This document shows positions 6,371 to 12,949 of a stretch of DNA of 19,058 bases, piece by piece. Every line of letters starts with the position of its first letter. Position 1 is the stretch's first letter. The DNA comes from Bdellovibrionota bacterium (GTDB lineage Bacteria; Bdellovibrionota; Bacteriovoracia; Bacteriovoracales; Bacteriovoracaceae). A model generated the notes under the pieces. That model ran no database searches and was not told where the DNA came from. It worked only from the letters and a program-made list of their open reading frames with translations. Made by a program: the position numbers and the translations under genes. The stretch is taken from NCBI GenBank assembly GCA_030836365.1, contig JAURQB010000160.1, positions 1 to 19,058 of the forward strand. The letters are read 5' to 3'.

Positions 6371-7640
6371 TTTCACAAATATACATATCTTCGAACTTTT
6401 GGATATCTTTTCTCTTTCCACTTCGATAGAGACGATTAATTAAATTAATTTCTTTCAGAAAGCTGTAATATTTGAATAGACGATTTGACTTTAATCGACC
6501 TCTTTTTTTCATTAAATCGGCCAGATAAATGGCATCATATTCACTCTGAATCCTTCCACTTTTTAATAGCGCGTGAGCCTGCTTGCCTCGTTGATATAAC
6601 TCAATAAAATCAAGGACGAGATTTGGATATTCCGAAAGGTATTTTTCCATTTTCTCTTCAAAATTAATTTTTATCATGTCTGGGACAGAGGCAACAAAAA
6701 CATCATCCGCGTCAAATGACATAAGCGCTTTTTCTACTTCTCCTATTAGTTTTTGGATTTTCGTATTGTTGATGTCATAAAGTGACTTAACACCATGACA
6801 TCGTTCCGCCAAAAAATCGGCTTCCCGAGTACCTTCAATACCACTTGAAAATAATCGACTGAGAAAATTCGACTCAATATCATAAGGCCCTATTTCAAAT
6901 TTTTTCTGTAAGAAGTCGATACTCGACAATTGACCTCTATATTCATTTAGAGCACCATCATTTTGTGAATACTCATGAGCATCTGCGAGTGATCCATGAT
7001 GGGGTGATAACTCCGATTCACTCATGCGAATTCCCCATGAAGTATTCACCTCACAATCATGCCCGAAGCAATCAACTTCACTAAGTGAAACAGTTTTATA
7101 ATCACTCGCCGCTGCCGAGCACGTATTCCTTCTAGAATGAGCTATTTGATGGATAGCACCTGAGTGACAAAATGGCGCTACGATCTGAAGCCGAGAGGAC
7201 TGCTTTATATTTTTATTGATTATTTTATTTAATCGATTGATTGAAACGCGCTCATTGTTTAAAAGAACTTGTGTATTTCCGGGTTTTACTTCCGAATTTG
7301 ATGAAAGGCCGTGAGAATAAAGTGTCATTTTTAGTGAGGGTAATTTCAAGCTACCAACTTTCTTCATAAATTTATTAAGCTGCCGACCATTTTCCACTTT
7401 TTGAAAAAAGACATTGGGCCATTTAATAAAATGTTTTTTCAATTCATCTGGTGCCGCGATAAAAACCCGTTTTTGGTCTTTATGTGCAGCCTCAATTAAA
7501 TTCAACGTTGATCTTATATATTCTTGCTTGTCTGTGTCTCTAAGAGATCTACCTAAGACAATTACTTGGTGCTCAGATGATAAAATCAAGACTGAATATG
7601 TTAATAAGAAAAAAATCGTAACGCTTTTTAAAATCTTCAT
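6363..7640 (-). CDS. Exported caspase/C13-like (clan CD) cysteine peptidase
   Basis: The product is 425 residues with a signal peptide (MKILKSVTIFFLLTYSVLILSS). Residues 24-180 show the clan CD pattern. A beta strand ends in the catalytic His-Gly (LYSHG, H110-G111). About 48 residues later a strand ends in the catalytic Cys followed by His-Ser-Gly (IVAPFCHSGA, C158). A further strand then ends in CSAAASD (174-180), where family members have their conserved Ala-Ser. The remaining ~240 residues are mostly helical and unassigned. Clan CD enzymes such as legumain, caspases and gingipains cut after specific residues. Here the likely site is the periplasm or outside. A sigma-54-like element (7651-7669) lies right before the ATG, facing away from the promoter of the metallopeptidase pair. 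Confidence 0.62.
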   Translation of the reverse strand: MKILKSVTIFFLLTYSVLILSSEHQVIVLGRSLRDTDKQEYIRSTLNLIEAAHKDQKRVFIAAPDELKKHFIKWPNVFFQKVENGRQLNKFMKKVGSLKLPSLKMTLYSHGLSSNSEVKPGNTQVLLNNERVSINRLNKIINKNIKQSSRLQIVAPFCHSGAIHQIAHSRRNTCSAAASDYKTVSLSEVDCFGHDCEVNTSWGIRMSESELSPHHGSLADAHEYSQNDGALNEYRGQLSSIDFLQKKFEIGPYDIESNFLSRLFSSGIEGTREADFLAERCHGVKSLYDINNTKIQKLIGEVEKALMSFDADDVFVASVPDMIKINFEEKMEKYLSEYPNLVLDFIELYQRGKQAHALLKSGRIQSEYDAIYLADLMKKRGRLKSNRLFKYYSFLKEINLINRLYRSGKRKDIQKFEDMYICEIN

Positions 7641-7650
7641 GGTTAAATAG

Positions 7651-7669
7651 CTAGCAATTTTGGTTCCAA
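7651..7669 (-). promoter_or_regulatory. Possible second sigma-54-like promoter, for the clan CD peptidase
   Basis: Minus-strand TTGGAACCAAAATTGCTAG has GG and GC doublets ten bases apart and a good TTGCT box, but GGA instead of GGC in the -24 box. The expected start (about 7642) would be only 2 bases before the ATG, which argues against it unless the message is leaderless. Confidence 0.25.
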
Positions 7670-7757
7670 AAAAAATTTCTATTAAGTCATCGAAAATACG
7701 ATTAAAAGACTGACTAAAAGTTGTAATTGTTTACTTATTTGACGGCAAAATAATTGA

Positions 7758-7844
7758 AATCACCTGCAACCATAAATAAGCAATCACCTGTACAGAAAAT
7801 TGACAAAAATAGTGTTTATCGCTTTCGTAACTAATAAGCACCTG
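7758..7844 (+). promoter_or_regulatory. Three CACCTG direct repeats, possible enhancer-binding sites
   Basis: AATCACCTG at 7758-7766, the same nine bases at 7782-7790, and AAGCACCTG at 7836-7844, all in one orientation. The starts are 24 and 54 bp apart. They lie 20 to 105 bp upstream of the sigma-54 promoter, where an activator of the NtrC class would bind. The middle copy continues into the palindrome CTGTACAG (7788-7795). Confidence 0.4.
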
Positions 7845-7859
7845 AAATCAAACCATCAT

Positions 7860-7877
7860 CTTGGCATGGCCTTTGCT
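7860..7877 (+). promoter_or_regulatory. Sigma-54 (RpoN) promoter of the metallopeptidase pair
   Basis: CTTGGCATGGCCTTTGCT matches the -24/-12 consensus: TTGGCA at -24, TTGCT at -12, and GG and GC doublets exactly ten bases apart (7863-7864 and 7875-7876). The predicted start is near 7888, leaving a leader of about 24 bases before the ATG at 7912. Such promoters stay silent until an ATP-hydrolysing enhancer-binding protein acts, so the two genes downstream should be conditionally expressed. Confidence 0.8.
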
Positions 7878-7911
7878 CCTCTAATTTCAAATTATTAATG
7901 GGGATACTAAC

Positions 7912-9198
7912 ATGGATAAACGACTTATATTGATTTCAACTTTTCTATTCACCATAATTGCGACGGGGCAGGATGCACCAAACTGCAATACGACAGCAAT
8001 GCAATATACTAACGCTTTTGAGTGGGAAGAAAGAGAAATGTGTATGGATCCCTATAAAACTATTTGCGAAAACGACAGCACAAATGAAAACTTTCAAAAA
8101 AGAAGTTTGGCCTATACATACCAAATCGCTCAGAAAGCAGGAGAAAATATATACCAAGCAAACAAGGCGCTTCTTAATTCTAAGGGAATAACAGAAATAA
8201 ATATGTTTAATTATAATAAAATACTAAAACAATATGAGAGCGCGTGTATTGACGATAGTAATATTGAATGTCGAAGCGAAAAAGTTGAATTTTTCAGAGA
8301 CATGCCTGATCTTTATGAAATGGAAATTGAGGAGCAGGTAACCGAAGAATTCTACCGCCTTATGGACGAGAGCTTAGATTCAAAAATTGATCATCTTCAC
8401 GCAGCCTTTCAATTACAACAAGAAAGATTGATCGAAATTGCCAAGCAAGAGCTCAAAGGAAAGCTCTCGCCTGTTGAAATAGAAGAAACCATTTACCAAT
8501 TAAGAGTCACAAAAGGTGTATTTTCAACTTCAGATAAATCCATGAATTTGAACTTCCCCTTTTTAACAACAACTGAGCAACAACAAATCAAAGATGAATT
8601 TAGAATGTTTTGCTATGATAACCTTAAACCTGTTCACAATGCGGCCTTCACTACCGCGAGATTTAGAAACCAAAAGTATAATATTACCTTCTATTGCCCA
8701 AGTGATTATATTGGTGGATTAGAGGATGCAGATACATTAAACTCCGTCTATCGCTCACTAGCTTTCCTCGTTGGACACGAGTTAGGTCATCAGATCAGTA
8801 TGAGAATTAAAAACTTGGGTGTGTTTGATCAATTTAATAAGTGTATGAAAGATAACTTTGCTACTGGGGAAATACTTGGACATCATCATGATTATCACAA
8901 CGAAGCACAAGCAGATTTTTGGGGTAAAAAACTCGTTGGAGAAATCTTAAAAGATCTTCAAGACCGACCAGTAGAAGAAAGAATATTATTTATCAAAGAA
9001 ACCGCAACTATTCTTTGTGGAGCGCCAGATGATATGATCCATCATGCATCCGAGCACCGTTTAAATTTGGCCTTAAGATTAACTCCAGAGTTTCGAAATG
9101 CATTCCGCTGCTCTCGCTACTCTGATCAGATGCGCCTACAAAAACCTATTAACTGCGAACTAGATGGTGAGCATTACATTATGATCCCTGAACTTTAA
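7912..9198 (+). CDS. Secreted M13-like zinc metallopeptidase, copy 1 of a tandem pair
   Basis: The product is 428 residues with signal peptide MDKRLILISTFLFTIIATG. The zinc site is HELGH (H289, E290, H293) plus NEAQAD (E331 as third ligand, D335 as its partner), a gluzincin arrangement. Near the end, HHASEHRLNLALRL and PEFRNAFRC (392-400) followed by M and C resemble the C-terminal substrate-binding and disulfide region of neprilysin-family M13 peptidases. An early CMDPYKTIC resembles the M13 Cys-containing N-terminus. M13 enzymes are usually near 650-750 residues, so this is a much reduced form. Eleven cysteines are all matched in the downstream paralogue. The ATG follows a modest GGGG at 8 bases. 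The gene is led by the sigma-54 promoter at 7860-7877, so regulated secretion of a protease is inferred. Confidence 0.75.
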   Translation: MDKRLILISTFLFTIIATGQDAPNCNTTAMQYTNAFEWEEREMCMDPYKTICENDSTNENFQKRSLAYTYQIAQKAGENIYQANKALLNSKGITEINMFNYNKILKQYESACIDDSNIECRSEKVEFFRDMPDLYEMEIEEQVTEEFYRLMDESLDSKIDHLHAAFQLQQERLIEIAKQELKGKLSPVEIEETIYQLRVTKGVFSTSDKSMNLNFPFLTTTEQQQIKDEFRMFCYDNLKPVHNAAFTTARFRNQKYNITFYCPSDYIGGLEDADTLNSVYRSLAFLVGHELGHQISMRIKNLGVFDQFNKCMKDNFATGEILGHHHDYHNEAQADFWGKKLVGEILKDLQDRPVEERILFIKETATILCGAPDDMIHHASEHRLNLALRLTPEFRNAFRCSRYSDQMRLQKPINCELDGEHYIMIPEL

Positions 9199-9220
9199 TA
9201 AAATCATAGAAGGAGATTTT

Positions 9221-10504
9221 ATGAATTCTGTAATTATTTCGTCACTTTTTTTATTAATTCCAACCATCGTGTTCTCATCTGAAAGATCAAGCTGCGAAGA
9301 TCAATCAATAACAGATAACCAAAGACAAATTGAAATAGATATGTGTGTCGACCCTCATGCGGTAATTTGTTCAAAAGATAATTATAGTAAAAATTATTTT
9401 AAGCGCGGGCGGGCTTTGATCGATGAAATTTTTGAAGAAGTATCAACACAAGTTTATGGAGAAAATGCCCACATATTAAACCAAAGAAATGTAAGTTCTA
9501 TCACAAGAGATAATTATAATGCTATTTTTGCTCCAATAAATGATGAGACGTTTTGCGTTGATGATGCTGTCATTTGCCATGAAAGCGAAATACAAATTCC
9601 CATTCACACACCATGGTTTTACCAATTTTACTTAGAGGATACAGTTCAACAGAGATTTTTTCAAAGACTACATGAAAAAATTGATCCTAAGTTGGATGCG
9701 CTATATGAGGCATATAATCTTCACCTCGAACGAATGATTCAAATAACTCAAAAGGAGTTAAAGCAAAAAATACCTCAACAAAAAATTGACCTCATCACAA
9801 AAAACTTAAAAGAATCAATACCATTATTTTCGTCATCGGATGCCTCCATTGATCGCGCGTTTCCCAATTTAACACCACACGAGAAGTCCATTATCAAAAG
9901 TAATTACGAACAAAGTTGTTATCATAAATTAACTTCAGATATAAATGCATCCTTTGGACAATACCGATTTGGATCTGTTGTCATAAACACAACGTATTAT
10001 TGCCCTGCTGATTATTTAGGAGAAGAAGAGGGAGCTGATACACTACGATCTGCTTACAACTCTCTCGCTTTTTTAGTTAGTCACGAGCTGGGACATCAAG
10101 TTTCAGATAATCTAATCAATACATCTGTATTCGATAAGTTCGACCATTGTATGGAAAACAATTTTGCCAAGAGTGAAATTCTAGGACATCACACAAACTA
10201 CCAAAATGAAGCTCATGCGGATTTTTTTGCAAAAAGGTTATTGGGCGATATTCTAGACGATTATAAAGATTATCCACTGATGGATAAAGTAGATTTAATT
10301 AAAGAGGCGACCGTGGTTCTTTGTGATGCTAGAGATGATCAAATACACCACTCTGACAAACATAGGATTAACCTCGCAATAAGGTTAATTCCTGAATATA
10401 GAGACGCATTTAACTGCTCTGATCACTTACATGAGATGAGATTGCGTAAACCTGTGGATTGTGGTCTGGATGGCGAAAAAGTCATCATGATCCTGGAACT
10501 CTAA
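9221..10504 (+). CDS. Secreted M13-like zinc metallopeptidase, copy 2 of a tandem pair
   Basis: The product is 427 residues and aligns end to end with the preceding gene. It has a signal peptide (MNSVIISSLFLLIPTIVFSS), HELGH (H288, E289, H292), NEAHAD (E330, D334), ILGHH upstream of the third ligand, and PEYRDAFNC near the end. All eleven cysteines correspond. The glutamate-rich middle differs strongly, so the duplication is old and both copies are kept. The start is clear: AAGGAG five bases before the ATG, 22 bases after the previous stop, so the pair forms one operon under the sigma-54 promoter. Both keep complete catalytic residues; different substrate ranges are the simplest explanation for keeping two. 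Repeat copy 5 follows 4 bases past the stop. Confidence 0.75.
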   Translation: MNSVIISSLFLLIPTIVFSSERSSCEDQSITDNQRQIEIDMCVDPHAVICSKDNYSKNYFKRGRALIDEIFEEVSTQVYGENAHILNQRNVSSITRDNYNAIFAPINDETFCVDDAVICHESEIQIPIHTPWFYQFYLEDTVQQRFFQRLHEKIDPKLDALYEAYNLHLERMIQITQKELKQKIPQQKIDLITKNLKESIPLFSSSDASIDRAFPNLTPHEKSIIKSNYEQSCYHKLTSDINASFGQYRFGSVVINTTYYCPADYLGEEEGADTLRSAYNSLAFLVSHELGHQVSDNLINTSVFDKFDHCMENNFAKSEILGHHTNYQNEAHADFFAKRLLGDILDDYKDYPLMDKVDLIKEATVVLCDARDDQIHHSDKHRINLAIRLIPEYRDAFNCSDHLHEMRLRKPVDCGLDGEKVIMILEL

Positions 10505-10508
10505 ACTC

Positions 10509-10533
10509 CCAAAAGGTACGCGGTACCTTTTGG
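10509..10533. repeat. Palindromic repeat copy 5 (centre GCG)
   Basis: The 25-bp palindrome is perfect, centre GCG, just after the stop of the second metallopeptidase gene and before a convergent gene. It may close the sigma-54 transcript. Confidence 0.95.
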
Positions 10534-10553
10534 GGTTTATTACGTAAAATAAT

Positions 10554-10579
10554 AAAAAAAGCCGGTGATAAACACCGGC
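10554..10579 (-). terminator. Intrinsic terminator of the minus-strand gene at 10606-11091
   Basis: Stem GCCGGTG (10561-10567) pairs with CACCGGC (10573-10579) around a 5-base loop. On the minus strand it is followed by seven Ts. Read on the plus strand no T-run follows, so it serves the small secreted-protein gene. Confidence 0.85.
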
Positions 10580-10605
10580 ATCTATATAAAGCTATCGATT
10601 TTAAA

Positions 10606-11091
10606 TTAAAGCTCTTCAGTTTTACCCTCTCCTGGGCAACTATCAAGATCAACCCAATCTGCGAGTGAAATATCTTTAAAAATTATTTTAACAAAAATTC
10701 CACTTAGAGGAGCATAGAATTTTACTTTTGCAGATCCATTTTTTATTTGAACGAACTTAGTCCGCTCTTTTGTCTTTCCTGTATTTGTATTTTTACCAAA
10801 GAATTTGACAATGAAAACTTTTCCCTCTCCTGCAATGCTAGGTTTAATAACATCAATTAATACGTCTATTTTATAAGGATAACTTTTCCACTCTAATTCA
10901 ATAGAGCTTGGGGTATTTTCTCCATCAATAAGAAGTTTATCTTTTTCAACTGATTGTTGGCCAAGAGGGGAATAGTTCCATAAAACATCCGCCTTGAATG
11001 CACGATCTCTCAAATCAAGATCCCAACATTGTGAATACCCCTTTGAGGCGCCAAGAATAAGTAAGGCCACTAATAAGAATAAATTTTTCAT
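10606..11091 (-). CDS. Small secreted protein of unknown function
   Basis: The product is 161 residues with signal peptide MKNLFLLVALLILGASKGYS and a mature, strand-rich domain (IELEWKSYPYKIDVLIDVI, KVFIVKFFGKN, GSAKVKFYAPLSGIFVKIIF). A Cys near each end (QCWDLD and DSCPGE) may form a closing disulfide, giving a beta-sandwich-like shape. No family is recognised. The ATG at 11091-11089 is preferred over the in-frame TTG one codon upstream, as GGGAGA lies four bases before it. It is a monocistronic unit with its own terminator, between repeat copies 5 and 6. Confidence 0.68.
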   Translation of the reverse strand: MKNLFLLVALLILGASKGYSQCWDLDLRDRAFKADVLWNYSPLGQQSVEKDKLLIDGENTPSSIELEWKSYPYKIDVLIDVIKPSIAGEGKVFIVKFFGKNTNTGKTKERTKFVQIKNGSAKVKFYAPLSGIFVKIIFKDISLADWVDLDSCPGEGKTEEL

Positions 11092-11149
11092 CAAATCTCC
11101 CTAATTTTTTTTTGTTTTCTACAATGTATGGTTAGAAAGTAAAACTACT

Positions 11150-11227
11150 ATGAAATTAATTCTCATTGCTGGAAGCAGCCAAAAGCCCAAAAGGTACGCG
11201 GTACCTTTTGGCGGTAAAGAGTTTTGA
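11150..11227 (+). pseudogene. Gene-start remnant (flavodoxin/Rossmann-like) containing repeat copy 6
   Basis: ATG at 11150 reads MKLILIAGSSQKP, then through the palindrome, and stops at 11225-11227 after 25 codons. MKLILIAGSS is a typical first beta strand and nucleotide-binding loop, for example of FMN reductases. It looks like a gene start fused to a repeat after loss of the remainder. No clear ribosome-binding site is present. The rest of 11092-11319 holds only repeat copies 6 and 7 and their half-site extensions. Confidence 0.3.
11187..11211. repeat. Palindromic repeat copy 6 (centre GCG)
   Basis: The palindrome is perfect, centre GCG, with an additional partial half-site CCAAAAG at 11179-11185. 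It is 52 bases from copy 7 and in the opposite orientation. Confidence 0.95.
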
Positions 11228-11263
11228 TCATATTAATCATTTAAAATCAATGGTTTATTGAGC

Positions 11264-11315
11264 CCAAAAGGTACCGCGTACCTTTTGGCTCCTTTTGGCT
11301 CCTTTTGGCTTTTGG
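11264..11315. repeat. Palindromic repeat copy 7 (centre CGC) with tandem half-site expansion
   Basis: The 25-bp palindrome occupies 11264-11288. It is followed by two further 10-bp units ending in CCTTTTGG (11289-11298 and 11299-11308) and a shortened CTTTTGG (11309-11315). The right arm is thus present four times, the last copy ending 4 bases before the stop codon of the beta-helix gene. Confidence 0.93.
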
Positions 11316-11319
11316 CGGA

Positions 11320-12867
11320 TTACTCTAAGACTTCATTTAGATTATCACTCGCATTGACGGTAATTCCGCCTTGTTGGAAATCGATTCCATCAAGCTCGGA
11401 AGTCGAAGAAAGTGAGCTATTTGAATGCATCCAATCCCCTACTTTATTTTTGAAATGATTATTAGTAATGCTCACTTCAGAAATCCTTGGCCCCACGATA
11501 TCAAGATGACTAATCGTTAATGCATTTTGCATCACAGTGATCGCATCACAACTGTCACCCTTATTTAGACTATTGCCATTAATACTTATTTCATCCAATT
11601 GATCAAGGAGATATATGCCTGCTGAATCACGGTCACTTACATTGGGTATCTCTCCTCCGTCGGTGAATGTATTTCCTCTTGTTGAATCATCACAATTCTC
11701 AAAGTTAATAACATTATTAACTACATCAACTTTTTTTACATCAACCAATCTGACACCGATAAAATCAAATTGAGTAATTTCGTTTTCCGATACTCCTACT
11801 CCTCTCACATCACCCCACGTCTGGTGCTCAACATCATGTCCCTCAACATTTATTCCGAAAAGATTGGCTTTAATGATATTTTTTTTAATTTCAATTCCTG
11901 AAGTAATTATTCCCTCGTTAATATAACCATGTTCTTGATATTGAGGCTGAACATGAATACCGTTATACCGAGGCGCAGATATTGTATTACTGTAAAGAGT
12001 CACATTTTCACTAGGTAGGGTTAAAAAAATTCCATGCTGTAGAGAATTTGTTATTGTATTGTTTTTCACAACTGTATCTTTACATAAATAGACACTAATC
12101 ATTGCTCCCTCAATTATATTTTCATGAAACAGTCCGTTTTTTTGAACAGAAAAAGAAATACCATCCCCTAAAAATTCACTGGATATATAATTTCCAACAA
12201 TCTCGTTGTCCGTTGAGAAATCAAATTGGCTTTCTCCATTTTCAAGATAAACATCCATTGTTTCATCTTTTTCTTCTTGCCCGATATTAGCTCCTTTTGA
12301 GCTTACAGGAGGGCCGGCGAAAAAAAGGGCAAAGATTTTATTACCACCTTTGATAATATTATTTTTAATCAGGATGCCGCTTCCTCCACCCTCAACCAAA
12401 GCAGCTTGAGCATTATTAGTTTGTGTATCAAGCGTGATCGTTTCAATAGTCACGTTGTCCGCCCTAATAACAAGTAGGTCTTTCTCTGGGTCCGTTTGGA
12501 TGATCTGAACACCGTCGGCACTTTCACCTACGATTTTCGTTCCATCAGTTGAAACAATAATCTCTTGGTCTAATTGGTAAATACCATTGTTCACAAAAAT
12601 ATTTTTTCTTCCGTCTATGAGAGCATCTTTTATTGAAGAAAAATCATCATCATTTGAATCACCAACAGTGACCAAGATCCTTGGATCATCTGTCTCACTT
12701 GCCTCGGATGAGGCAGTACCACTTGCATCCTTATTAAAAACAATACCACATCCAGGCAAAATAAAGGCCAAACAAAAATAATGGAATAAAATTAACAGGG
12801 ATGTCTTCATTGAAGTCGAAATCGTCAACAATGAGAAAAAAAATGATGATTTCATGATGTAAATCAT
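11320..12867 (-). CDS. Parallel beta-helix lipoprotein (pectate-lyase/AlgG-like fold)
   Basis: The product is 515 residues from the ATG at 12867-12865. The lipobox ILPGC falls at C40. The linker is Ser/Ala/Glu-rich and the body consists of successive ~22-residue coils with Asn ladders (ILIKNNIIKGGNK, TVVKNNTITNSLQHGIFL, VTLYSNTISAPRYNGIHV, IEIKKNIIKANLFGINV, VSITNNHFKNKV). This is the right-handed parallel beta-helix of pectate lyases, mannuronan epimerases and surface adhesins, so polysaccharide binding or cleavage at the outer membrane is likely; catalytic residues cannot be named. The start is uncertain: GAGGGG precedes 12867, but an internal ATG at 12810 gives a more normal 20-residue lipoprotein signal. 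The gene is divergent from the TerB/CBS gene. Confidence 0.72.
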   Translation of the reverse strand: MIYIMKSSFFFSLLTISTSMKTSLLILFHYFCLAFILPGCGIVFNKDASGTASSEASETDDPRILVTVGDSNDDDFSSIKDALIDGRKNIFVNNGIYQLDQEIIVSTDGTKIVGESADGVQIIQTDPEKDLLVIRADNVTIETITLDTQTNNAQAALVEGGGSGILIKNNIIKGGNKIFALFFAGPPVSSKGANIGQEEKDETMDVYLENGESQFDFSTDNEIVGNYISSEFLGDGISFSVQKNGLFHENIIEGAMISVYLCKDTVVKNNTITNSLQHGIFLTLPSENVTLYSNTISAPRYNGIHVQPQYQEHGYINEGIITSGIEIKKNIIKANLFGINVEGHDVEHQTWGDVRGVGVSENEITQFDFIGVRLVDVKKVDVVNNVINFENCDDSTRGNTFTDGGEIPNVSDRDSAGIYLLDQLDEISINGNSLNKGDSCDAITVMQNALTISHLDIVGPRISEVSITNNHFKNKVGDWMHSNSSLSSTSELDGIDFQQGGITVNASDNLNEVLE

Positions 12868-12949
12868 CTTTTTATCCCCTCTCAAATCATCTCAAAATAC
12901 TGAAATTAAACGATATAGTAGCTGTAGATAAACAAACGGGAGGAAATAT

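Noticed and set aside
1441..11288. CRISPR array or integron attC sites as the source of the palindromes
   Set aside because: Spacing is irregular at 50 to 5400 bases and filled with genes. There is no cas gene, integrase or attC-like R'/L' structure, and the short triloop palindrome does not fit attC.
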